Of a stretch of DNA of 36,455 bases, positions 30,596 to 36,455 are shown piece by piece. Both the position numbers and the translations under genes were made by a program. This stretch comes from Chitinophaga pinensis (GTDB lineage Bacteria > Pseudomonadota > Gammaproteobacteria > Burkholderiales > SG8-41): assembly GCA_943329075.2 (NCBI GenBank), contig CALQCM020000043.1, forward strand, positions 1-36,455, read 5' to 3'. Position 1 is the first letter of the stretch. Each line of letters opens with the position of its first letter. The notes beneath the pieces are model-generated. The model had not been told where the DNA came from, did no database searches, and worked only from the letters and a program-made list of their open reading frames with translations.

Positions 30596-31655
30596 CGTTC
30601 GCATCACCCGCAGGCTGGCGGGCTTTTCCCTCGACGCGGCCTTCACCAGTGACAGCGGCATCACCGCGTTGTTCGGACGCTCGGGCTCGGGCAAGACCAC
30701 CCTGATCAATGCGATTGCAGGACTGGTGACGCCGGACGACGGTACGATCAGCGTCAACGGCATGTGCCTGTTCGATCGCGCGCGCGGCATCGACGTGCCG
30801 GTACGCCGCCGCCGCGTCGGCTACGTTTTTCAGGAGGGCCGTCTGTTTCCGCATCTGACCGTACGCGCGAATCTGCGTTACGGTTTTGATCTGGCGAAAG
30901 CCGACGAGCGTTATATCGAATTCGGCAAGGTGGTCGAGCTATTGGGCCTTGAAGCCCTGCTCGAGCGCCGGCCGGCGAAATTGTCGGGCGGCGAGAAACA
31001 GCGCGTGGCGATCGGCCGCGCTTTGCTGGCGAGTCCGCGCTTGTTATTGATGGACGAGCCGCTGGCGGCACTCGATCACGCGCGCAAGCAAGAGGTGCTG
31101 CGCTATATCGCGCGTTTGCATCAAGAAATCAGTGTGCCCATCGTGTATGTTTCGCACGCAGTGGAAGAGGTCGTGCAACTGGCCGAGACCGTGGTGTTGA
31201 TGGCCGCCGGGCGCGTCGTTGCCAGCGGTGCGGTCGGCGAAGTCATGGGGCGCGCGGATTTGCGCGCGCAGGGCATCGATTTCGAAGGCGGCACCGTGAT
31301 CGAAGCGCGGGTGGCAGCGTACGATTCCGCCTACGATCTGGCCACACTGGAATTCGCCGGCGGGCAACTGAAGGTGCCGGGTATCGCCGCGGCGGTCGGC
31401 GAGGCGGTGCGGGTGCGCATCCGCGCGCGCGATATCGCCATCGCACTGACGGAGCCGGTGGATATCAGTGTGCTTAACGTGCTGCACGGCAGTGTCGTCG
31501 ATGTAAAAGCCGGCGATGATGCCAGAGCGGTCGTGCGCGTGAAGGTCGGCATGACAGTGCTGACCTCGCGCATCACGCGTTATTCGGCCGATCGACTGAA
31601 GCTGGTGCCGGGCTGCCCCGTCTGCGTGCTGATCAAGGCGGTGTCGCTGAACTGA
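30588..31655 (+). CDS. modC: Molybdate ABC transporter ATP-binding protein ModC
   Basis: ModC (355 residues) is the importer ATPase. Motifs: Walker A FGRSGSGKTTLINA, Q-loop VFQEGRLFPHL, signature LSGGEKQRVAIGRALL, Walker B LLLMDEPLAALD and switch His VSHAVEEV. The C-terminal part (about 290-355, SVLNVLHGSVVDVK to VLIKAVSLN) is a TOBE/MOP-type molybdate-binding domain, which can inhibit transport when molybdate is high. It overlaps modB by 8 nt and ends the modABC operon. Confidence 0.97.
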   Translation: MIDVRITRRLAGFSLDAAFTSDSGITALFGRSGSGKTTLINAIAGLVTPDDGTISVNGMCLFDRARGIDVPVRRRRVGYVFQEGRLFPHLTVRANLRYGFDLAKADERYIEFGKVVELLGLEALLERRPAKLSGGEKQRVAIGRALLASPRLLLMDEPLAALDHARKQEVLRYIARLHQEISVPIVYVSHAVEEVVQLAETVVLMAAGRVVASGAVGEVMGRADLRAQGIDFEGGTVIEARVAAYDSAYDLATLEFAGGQLKVPGIAAAVGEAVRVRIRARDIAIALTEPVDISVLNVLHGSVVDVKAGDDARAVVRVKVGMTVLTSRITRYSADRLKLVPGCPVCVLIKAVSLN

Positions 31656-31669
31656 GCGCAGCGCTTGGG

Positions 31670-31766
31670 TTTGTAGCACGGGTGGAGCGTAGCGATACCC
31701 GTCATCATTCTTGCGCCCAATACCGATGGGTATCGGCCTTGCGGCCTCCACCCATCCTACGAAAAA
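31670..31766. repeat. Dispersed palindromic repeat (about 97 bp)
   Basis: The outer arms GTAGCACGGGTGGAG (31673-31687) and CTCCACCCATCCTAC (31746-31760) pair with two mismatches, and inner arms CGATACCCGTC (31693-31703) and GATGGGTATCG (31725-31735) pair with one G-T mismatch. Sequences of this type (GTAGGATGGGTGGAG... CGATACCCATC) recur in many beta- and gammaproteobacterial genomes, as I recall; no other copy is in the window. It lies between the convergent modC and DUF4387 genes and may act as a two-way terminator. Confidence 0.75.
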
Positions 31767-32075
31767 CTACGGAATCTGGATATCCATCAACGGCGCGTAT
31801 TGCTGGCCGCCATGACCGTCCGAATCAAGCAGATCGCCCTGAATGTAGGGACGCGGAATCGACGCCTTGATGGCGCAGGCCGGGTCGCACCAGAAAAATT
31901 TCACCTTATCCGCCGGCAGGCCGTAGCGCGAGGCGACGGCTTCGCGGTTAACCATGCCGGATTGCTTGACGCGCTCATAGGTGGCGCTGTCCTCGAACAT
32001 GATGTCGAAGGTGAGTTCGAAAGGGCCCGCATTCTTGCTGCGGATGAGTCGGGCGAGTTCGCCGAGCGGGGTCAT
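31767..32075 (-). CDS. DUF4387-family protein, partner of the AtuA-family protein
   Basis: This 102-residue protein begins TPLGELARLIRSKNAGPFELTFDIMFED and contains YGLPADKVKFFWCDPACAIKASIPRP, matching DUF4387. Members are nearly always encoded directly after an AtuA/DUF1446-family gene, as here, with a 4-nt overlap (ATGA at 32075-32072), and some genomes carry the two as one fused protein. No catalytic activity is established; a stable complex with the larger partner is the likely arrangement (inference). Confidence 0.85.
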   Translation of the reverse strand: MTPLGELARLIRSKNAGPFELTFDIMFEDSATYERVKQSGMVNREAVASRYGLPADKVKFFWCDPACAIKASIPRPYIQGDLLDSDGHGGQQYAPLMDIQIP

Positions 32076-33490
32076 TGCGGCAGTTTCCTTTGCGTGGCCC
32101 CATCGATTGCGAAATATTCCGTCGGGAACATTTCGTAAGCATCGTCGGGTTCGACAATATGGTTGACGTTAAAGCGGTAGACCGCCCCGCGGTCAAGGTG
32201 AGCGGGATTGTACGGGCAGGCCAGTGCGGTGATGAGGCCGCTCCATTCGGGAATCGGCAGGTGCAGGCCCTGATGGCGCGCAATGCCGGCGATTGAGCTG
32301 GCGATTTCCTGCGACGGCGCCGTCACCTCGATCAACAGGCACAGCTCATGCGAGCGGATTTCCTTCACCGGTTCAAGCGGGCCCATGGTGCCGTTCTTGC
32401 CGTAGATGCGGATATTGAGCACGTACTGATCGGGCTTCATGCGGTCGCCATAGACCTGTTTCACGCGCGCGTGCAGCCGTTCGATCAGGCGTGTGGTCCA
32501 ATCGTCGATCTGACGGATGATGAAAGGATCGCGCACCGAGCCGATGACAATGCTTTGATAACCGGCAAGTTCCGCACCTTCCAGTTTGACCGTATAACGC
32601 GCGGCCGGTGCGAAGGTGCTGCCGGTGACGCGCACGCTGCGATCGTTCAGCGCTTCGTAGCGGCTGTTGGTCAGATCGAGCGTGCCGGAACATTCCACAA
32701 GTTTGTACGGGTCGGAATTTTCGTAGAGGCTGTGCGAGGCGACGCTCTGCGGCGTGCAGTGATATTCGGGGTTCGGCGGTTCGACGACGAAATGATCTTT
32801 GCGCAACCACGCAAACATGCAGTCCGGCGACTTGCGGTTGACGACGGCTGCGGCGCCGCACTCGAGAATTTTTGCCGCATGCCAGGCGATGCCGGACGGA
32901 ATGCCGTGCAGTTCCGCAAACGACGCAAAGATCGCAGTGTCGCTGGCGCGGCCTGCAAGGATAACGTCGGCGCCGGCCTGCAGGGCGCGCTGGAACGGTT
33001 CGGCACCCATCATGCCGACGATGTGGCTGCTGCGCTCGATGACCTTCTCGTTAAATTCCGGCGCTGGATCGAGCGGCTTGATGCGGCCTTCGGCAAGGCG
33101 TTTTTTCAGATAGGCTTTACCTTGCTCGGAATGGATCAGTGCAACTTTGAATTGCAGATTTTCCGCAACCGCAATTTCCTTGAGGATTTCGTATCCCCAC
33201 GCCAGATGCGGGTCGCCGCCGGCGGTGCCGGTCGAACCAATGATCAGCGGTATCTTCAGGCGGCGCGCGCCGAGCAGCATCAGGCGCAGATCGCGCCGCA
33301 CAGCCTCGCGCGGAAACGCGGGTTCACCGCTGCCCAGGTGGCTGGGGCCGGGATCGGTGGAGCCGGCATCGCAGCCGATGAAATGCGGTTTCTGCGCAAG
33401 GCCTTTTTCAAAAGACTCTTCGAGAAAGCCGGAGCCAAGAACCCCGTTGGGGGCAAGAACGCGAACTTCTTCTGAAGCGGATGAGGTCAT
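32072..33490 (-). CDS. AtuA/DUF1446-family protein (acyclic terpene utilization AtuA-like)
   Basis: This 472-residue cytoplasmic protein shows the family signatures FIGCDAGSTDPGPSHLGSG near the N terminus, IIGSTGTAGGDPHL, HIVGMMGAEPFQRALQAGADVILAGRASDTAIFAS and AWHAAKILECGAAAVVNR. AtuA is required for citronellol/geranyl-CoA catabolism in Pseudomonas, but most homologs sit in other contexts and their reaction is unknown. None of the other atu genes is present, so terpene use is not supported. It overlaps the DUF4387 gene and follows the TauD-family gene by 33 nt. Confidence 0.88.
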   Translation of the reverse strand: MTSSASEEVRVLAPNGVLGSGFLEESFEKGLAQKPHFIGCDAGSTDPGPSHLGSGEPAFPREAVRRDLRLMLLGARRLKIPLIIGSTGTAGGDPHLAWGYEILKEIAVAENLQFKVALIHSEQGKAYLKKRLAEGRIKPLDPAPEFNEKVIERSSHIVGMMGAEPFQRALQAGADVILAGRASDTAIFASFAELHGIPSGIAWHAAKILECGAAAVVNRKSPDCMFAWLRKDHFVVEPPNPEYHCTPQSVASHSLYENSDPYKLVECSGTLDLTNSRYEALNDRSVRVTGSTFAPAARYTVKLEGAELAGYQSIVIGSVRDPFIIRQIDDWTTRLIERLHARVKQVYGDRMKPDQYVLNIRIYGKNGTMGPLEPVKEIRSHELCLLIEVTAPSQEIASSIAGIARHQGLHLPIPEWSGLITALACPYNPAHLDRGAVYRFNVNHIVEPDDAYEMFPTEYFAIDGATQRKLPQ

Positions 33491-33523
33491 CTGATAAACC
33501 GTTGCGGTGCTGCGTTAAAAAAG

Positions 33524-34552
33524 TCAGCCGTGGATCTCGCGTGGCGCGTCCACGCCGGCTTTGCGGTCCAGCGTTTTTTCGACACCGTGATAGTCGGTGA
33601 ATTTTTCGGGACTGACGCGGCGCGGGGTATCGAATGTTTTCAGCCACAGGCGTGCCATATGGCGCCGCTTTTCGGGCTGCGGGAAATCGACAAATTCCGT
33701 GCGCGCATGCAGCGTCGTGTAATTGTTGATGAACTGCATGTCGCCGCGCTCGAGCATCATGTCGAGCCGCATGTCTTGGCGATTGGCCAGCGAATCCATG
33801 TAAGCCAGCGCATCGGTTTCCAGTTGCGAATATTTGGCATGGCCCATTTTTCGCGCGTTTTCAATCGTATTGCGCAAAATCCGGCAGCTGACGACGCCAT
33901 CGACCACATCGTAGACCGGCACGCGGTAGGTGGTGAAGGCGCCGCCTTCTTCCATATTGGCGTGCAGGTAGCCGTTGTAGAGCGGGGCGAGATACTCGGG
34001 ATGGTTGCGCGCGATCTCGTTGTAGATCGCGGTTGAACTGACGATGCTGCTCATGCCGCCGCTTTGCGACTGCTGCATGCACAGCAGGCCGACGATGTCG
34101 CAGCGGTCGGTGTGAAACAGCAATTGCTGATTGGTGCGGTAACCGCGAACGCGGCCAGTGCCCATCTTGACGCCTTCGTCGTAGACGTCACCGAGCATTT
34201 CGCCATAGGAGTTTTGCGACAGCGGCACGCCGAGGTGGGTGCCGATGCCCCAGAACATCATGCGGACCTGTTCGTTGTCGAAATGTTCGACGCGCAGACC
34301 GTTCACCAGCAGGAACCCGCGCCCAAGATTGATTTCGCTTTCCCATTGGCGGATTTCGGCGCCGAGCGTTGGCAGCGGGAAATCTGCTCGCTTGATGTCG
34401 CTCCAGGCAAGTCCGCGCGCGACGCATTGGCGCGCAGCGTCTTCCACTTCTTTAAGGTGGCTTGCGGTCAGCGTAAAGCGCCAGCGCGATTCATTGGCGA
34501 GATCGCCGCCTTTCCATGCGGATGCGTCGTTGACTGTCAGGGGAGCGTTCAT
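33524..34552 (-). CDS. TauD/TfdA-family Fe(II)/2-oxoglutarate-dependent dioxygenase
   Basis: This 342-residue protein has the iron-binding facial triad of the family: His147 and Asp149 in LLFHTDRCD and a distal His282 in TTLHARTEF, with Arg301 (RRHMARLWLK) placed to bind 2-oxoglutarate. The N-terminal part (ARGLAWSDIKRADFPLP; GRGFLLVNGL) matches the TauD/CAS-like branch. Such enzymes hydroxylate small organic substrates such as sulfonates, carboxylates or betaines; the substrate cannot be read from sequence. It needs O2, unlike the anaerobic modules to the left. It is first in the minus-strand run with the AtuA-like and DUF4387 genes. Confidence 0.92.
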   Translation of the reverse strand: MNAPLTVNDASAWKGGDLANESRWRFTLTASHLKEVEDAARQCVARGLAWSDIKRADFPLPTLGAEIRQWESEINLGRGFLLVNGLRVEHFDNEQVRMMFWGIGTHLGVPLSQNSYGEMLGDVYDEGVKMGTGRVRGYRTNQQLLFHTDRCDIVGLLCMQQSQSGGMSSIVSSTAIYNEIARNHPEYLAPLYNGYLHANMEEGGAFTTYRVPVYDVVDGVVSCRILRNTIENARKMGHAKYSQLETDALAYMDSLANRQDMRLDMMLERGDMQFINNYTTLHARTEFVDFPQPEKRRHMARLWLKTFDTPRRVSPEKFTDYHGVEKTLDRKAGVDAPREIHG

Positions 34553-34648
34553 GATTTATCTGGTATTGGTTGAGGTTGTGCGACGCGGGGGCGAAAAAAA
34601 GGTTTGTAGTCAAGCACGCGTAAAATAGTCGTGCAGACGTGTGATGTC

Positions 34649-34664
34649 AATCGTCTGGACGATT
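34649..34664. promoter_or_regulatory. 16-bp palindromic operator candidate in divergent promoter region
   Basis: AATCGTC-TG-GACGATT is a perfect 7-bp inverted repeat with a 2-bp spacer, between the divergent dioxygenase and binding-protein genes. A partial second copy in reverse orientation (TCGTGCAGACG, 34628-34638) lies 10 bp away. The form is that of a GntR- or similar dimer site, but no regulator gene is in the window. The remaining 34553-34754 sequence shows only a possible TTTAAACT at about 34691-34698. Confidence 0.5.
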
Positions 34665-34754
34665 AGCAAGTGGTTTTGATCTAACGATCCTTTAAACTGG
34701 CGAAAAGACCCAACGATCGAATTGGGGTGTACAAAAGGGGGGGGCAAGCATCAA

Positions 34755-35729
34755 ATGACATTCACACGTTGTTCGCGGCATGGTGCCTGGATTCTTCTCG
34801 GGATGCTTGTGCAGAATGGCGCTATGGCGCAGTCTTTTCCGAATCGCGCGCTGCGTCTGATAGTGCCTTTTTCGGCCGGCGGGCCGACTGACGCCATTGC
34901 GCGCACACTTGCACAGCAGATGTCGCTTGGTCTCGGGCAACAGGTGGTGGTGGATAACCGGCCGGGGGCGAATGCGATCATCGGCACTGAACTCGGTGCG
35001 CGTGCCGCGCCGGATGGTTATACCCTGGTAATGGTGGCATTCCCGCATGCCATCAATCCAAGTTTGCAGACCAAACTGCCGTACGACACGGTTGCCGATT
35101 TCGCGCCGGTCAGTCTGGCGACAGCGGGGCCGATGTTGCTGGCTGTGCATCCGTCGGTGCCGGTCTCGGACGTGAAAGGCCTGATCGCGCTGGCGCGCGC
35201 CCGACCCGGTGATCTCACCTGCGGTTCGTCAGGTAATGGTTCAACTGCACATCTGGCGCTGGCAATGCTCAATCATCTCGCGGGCATCAAGATTACGCAC
35301 GTCGCCTACAAGGGCGCCGGGCAGGGTATGACCGATCTGCTTGGTGGTCATCTGTCGATGTACTTCGGCGGTGTGATGGCGTTGCTGCCGCATGTCAAAG
35401 GCGGCAAGCTGAAAGGCCTTGCGGTCAGCACGCGCAAGCGTTCCGAGGCCGCGCCTGCGGTGCCGACCATTGCAGAAACAGGACTCGCTGATTACGAAGT
35501 CAGCGGTTGGTACGGTGTGGTGGCGCCGGCGCGCACGCCGGTTGCGATTGTGCGCCGTCTCAATGCAGAAATCGTGACGCAATTGCAACGCGGTGATGTC
35601 CGTGAGCGGCTCGCCGCAAACGGTGCCGAGGTGGTGGCAAGTTCACCGGAACAATTTACCGCCTATATCGCCGGCGAACTCGCCAAGTGGGAGAAGGTGA
35701 TCAAAGCCGCGGGCATTCGCGGCGATTAA
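34755..35729 (+). CDS. Bug/TctC-family periplasmic substrate-binding protein
   Basis: This 324-residue protein has a signal peptide (about 1-25, ending AMA) followed by the family hallmark FPNRALRLIVPFSAGGPTDAIARTLAQ and VVVDNRPGANAIIGTELGARAAPDGYTL. Later motifs DFAPVSLATAGPMLLAVHP, HVAYKGAGQGMTDLLGGHL and the GWYGVVAPARTP segment complete the Bug/TctC pattern. These proteins bind carboxylates or related small acids, often as orphans without TctAB permease genes nearby, as here. The ATG at 34755 is chosen because it starts the signal peptide; a G-run at 34737-34743 may act as ribosome-binding site. Its stop codon overlaps the stop of the convergent UGSC gene. Confidence 0.94.
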   Translation: MTFTRCSRHGAWILLGMLVQNGAMAQSFPNRALRLIVPFSAGGPTDAIARTLAQQMSLGLGQQVVVDNRPGANAIIGTELGARAAPDGYTLVMVAFPHAINPSLQTKLPYDTVADFAPVSLATAGPMLLAVHPSVPVSDVKGLIALARARPGDLTCGSSGNGSTAHLALAMLNHLAGIKITHVAYKGAGQGMTDLLGGHLSMYFGGVMALLPHVKGGKLKGLAVSTRKRSEAAPAVPTIAETGLADYEVSGWYGVVAPARTPVAIVRRLNAEIVTQLQRGDVRERLAANGAEVVASSPEQFTAYIAGELAKWEKVIKAAGIRGD

Positions 35730-36256
35730 GCCTTTGCAGTCAGCAGGGCCGGAAATTCGCCCGCCGCCTTGACTGCTTTTGCCGCTTCCGGTGGCAGTAG
35801 ATCGCCGGGTTTGTATTGCGGATAGACGAAGATGCGCAGTTCTGCGATGCCAAGCCCGCGCGCCTGCGCGCGCGCCGCGCGTTCGAAATTGTCGTAAACA
35901 AATACCACCACGGGGTGACCGGCTTTGGCCAGTGTGATTCCGTCGCGCACGGCGCCGGAGGTGCAGGAACCTCAGGCGCCGACGCCGATGAGTGCGTAAT
36001 CGGTTTCGGCCAGCACGCGCGCGATGTCGGCCTTGGGCGCGGGTGCCCAGGTGTTGGCCTTGTGCACACGCATCAATGATGCGGGCGCGAGGTTTTGTTC
36101 GACCGCCTGTTCGAACGCTTTCCAGAATGCCTGCGCCGAGGTGTGCATATTAAATATGAAGGCGACGCGTTTCCCGGCAAGACTGGTCAATGTAGATTCA
36201 TCTGTGCGCTCGACGACTTCGAGTTCGCCGACCGGATCGAAAAATTGAATGCTCAT
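35726..36256 (-). CDS. UGSC-family selenoprotein (in-frame TGA = selenocysteine 95)
   Basis: Read through one TGA (35974-35972), the frame from ATG 36256 to TAA 35726 encodes 176 residues: MSIQFFDPVGELEVVER, VAFIFNMHTSAQAFW, ALIGVGA, then Sec95-Gly-Ser-Cys98, TSGAVRDGI and VVVFVYDNFERAARAQARGLG. The UGSC family is named for this motif, which is either Sec or Cys at the first position in different species. Both sides of the TGA are conserved-looking, the frame does not shift, and a hairpin follows the TGA. A perfect AAGGAGGT lies just upstream of the ATG. A standard gene caller would report two fragments (35972-36256 and 35726-35950). The function is unknown; the U-x-x-C pair suggests thiol/selenol redox chemistry. 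selA, selB and selC are not in the window and must exist elsewhere for this reading. Confidence 0.88.
35939..35974 (-). promoter_or_regulatory. Sec TGA codon and candidate bacterial SECIS hairpin
   Basis: The TGA is at 35974-35972. After 12 nt, UCCG-GCGC (35959-35952), loop CGU, and GCGC-GA-CGGA (35948-35939) can form a two-part stem with a GA bulge. Distance and the G-U in the apical loop resemble the E. coli fdhF element, where the upper stem-loop begins about 11 nt after UGA. An alternative pairing UGCAC/GUGCG (35965-35961 / 35950-35946) is weaker. GC richness makes chance pairing possible. Confidence 0.5.
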
Positions 36257-36308
36257 GCGGACCTCCTTTTTATCTTTGCATCAGTCGCATCAGCGAATGA
36301 TGCCTGTT

Positions 36309-36350
36309 CTCACCCTCACCATCTCCCTCCGGGAGAGGGCGGGGTGGGGG
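36309..36350. repeat. Dispersed intergenic repeat of the CCCTCACC...GGGAGAGGG type
   Basis: CACCCTCACCATCTCCCTCC (36311-36330) runs into GGGAGAGGGCGGGGTGGGGG, an imperfect inverted repeat centred on CTCCGGGAG. Intergenic elements of this sequence are common in proteobacteria and often sit at operon ends. The rest of 36257-36455 holds no recognisable gene; a reverse-strand promoter for the UGSC gene is expected in 36257-36300 but is not obvious. Confidence 0.6.
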
Positions 36351-36455
36351 ATTGAGCGTTCTTAAGGACGTTCATTGTGTAACGCTCAATCATTAAATGT
36401 CAGTTGCCTGGAAACCGGATGCGCTTTGCCACGGTAAATCCGCCGGGCGCGCCCC

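Noticed and set aside
32348..33475. 375-codon open frame on the + strand
   Set aside because: It is antisense to the AtuA-family gene and has no recognisable protein features.
35726..35950. Separate 74-residue gene on the - strand
   Set aside because: It is the C-terminal part of the UGSC protein downstream of the TGA; it lacks its own ribosome-binding site.
1..36455. tRNA, rRNA, CRISPR arrays, IS elements, prophage
   Set aside because: No cloverleaf with a CCA-like end, repeated spacer pattern, transposase or integrase was seen on either strand; short tRNAs could still be missed by eye.

Overview
The window is about 36.5 kb of high-GC chromosomal DNA, most likely from a betaproteobacterium with a facultatively or strictly anaerobic respiratory lifestyle (Rhodocyclales/Sterolibacteriaceae-like is my guess from gene content; no rRNA or other phylogenetic marker is present). 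The grounds are an MtrB/PioB-type porin, many c-type cytochromes with a complete System I (Ccm) maturation set, FNR/ANR-type boxes, pyruvate:ferredoxin oxidoreductase, tungstate and molybdate uptake, a Bug/TctC-type binding protein and an AtuA/DUF4387 pair.

Layout. 1-2.7 kb (+): the 3' part of an MtrB/PioB outer-membrane barrel, a strong terminator, and two tandem monoheme cytochromes that lack the usual Met ligand region. 2.8-7.5 kb (+): ccmEFGHI. 7.5-9.9 kb (+): an octaheme nitrite reductase with a CxxCK catalytic heme, behind an FNR-type box, plus an NrfG/CcmI-like TPR protein. 10.0-11.8 kb (+): malic enzyme behind a well-placed FNR-type box. 12.1-20.1 kb (-): an operon read as fused NfnAB, rubrerythrin-like protein, pyruvate:ferredoxin oxidoreductase, dihydroorotate-dehydrogenase-like protein, 2[4Fe-4S] ferredoxin, again behind an FNR-type promoter. 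20.3-20.7 kb: a regulatory stretch and a decayed remnant of an iron-sulfur NAD(P)H oxidoreductase. 20.7-25.0 kb (-): moeA, an SDR gene and ccmABCD, including the 57-residue ccmD. 25.2-31.7 kb (+): tupABC (tungstate), mobB, moaD, moaE, a short modE, a ModE operator, and modABC (molybdate). 31.7-36.3 kb: a dispersed palindromic repeat, then DUF4387, AtuA-family and TauD-family genes (-), a Bug-type binding protein (+), and a UGSC-family protein (-) whose frame is continuous only if one TGA is read as selenocysteine. A second repeat lies near the right end.

How it fits together. Malic enzyme supplies pyruvate; pyruvate:ferredoxin oxidoreductase turns it into acetyl-CoA and reduced ferredoxin; NfnAB links ferredoxin, NADH and NADPH pools; the rubrerythrin protects the oxygen-sensitive enzymes. 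The FNR-type boxes suggest that this module and the octaheme nitrite reductase are induced together without oxygen. The two halves of the ccm set mature the cytochromes, and the CxxCK heme probably needs the adjacent NrfG-like protein. The Mo/W island feeds molybdoenzymes encoded elsewhere. The right-hand block (AtuA, DUF4387, dioxygenase, binding protein, UGSC selenoprotein) looks like an uncharacterised uptake/catabolic or detoxification module and is the least understood part. No tRNA, rRNA, CRISPR array, insertion sequence or replication origin was seen.
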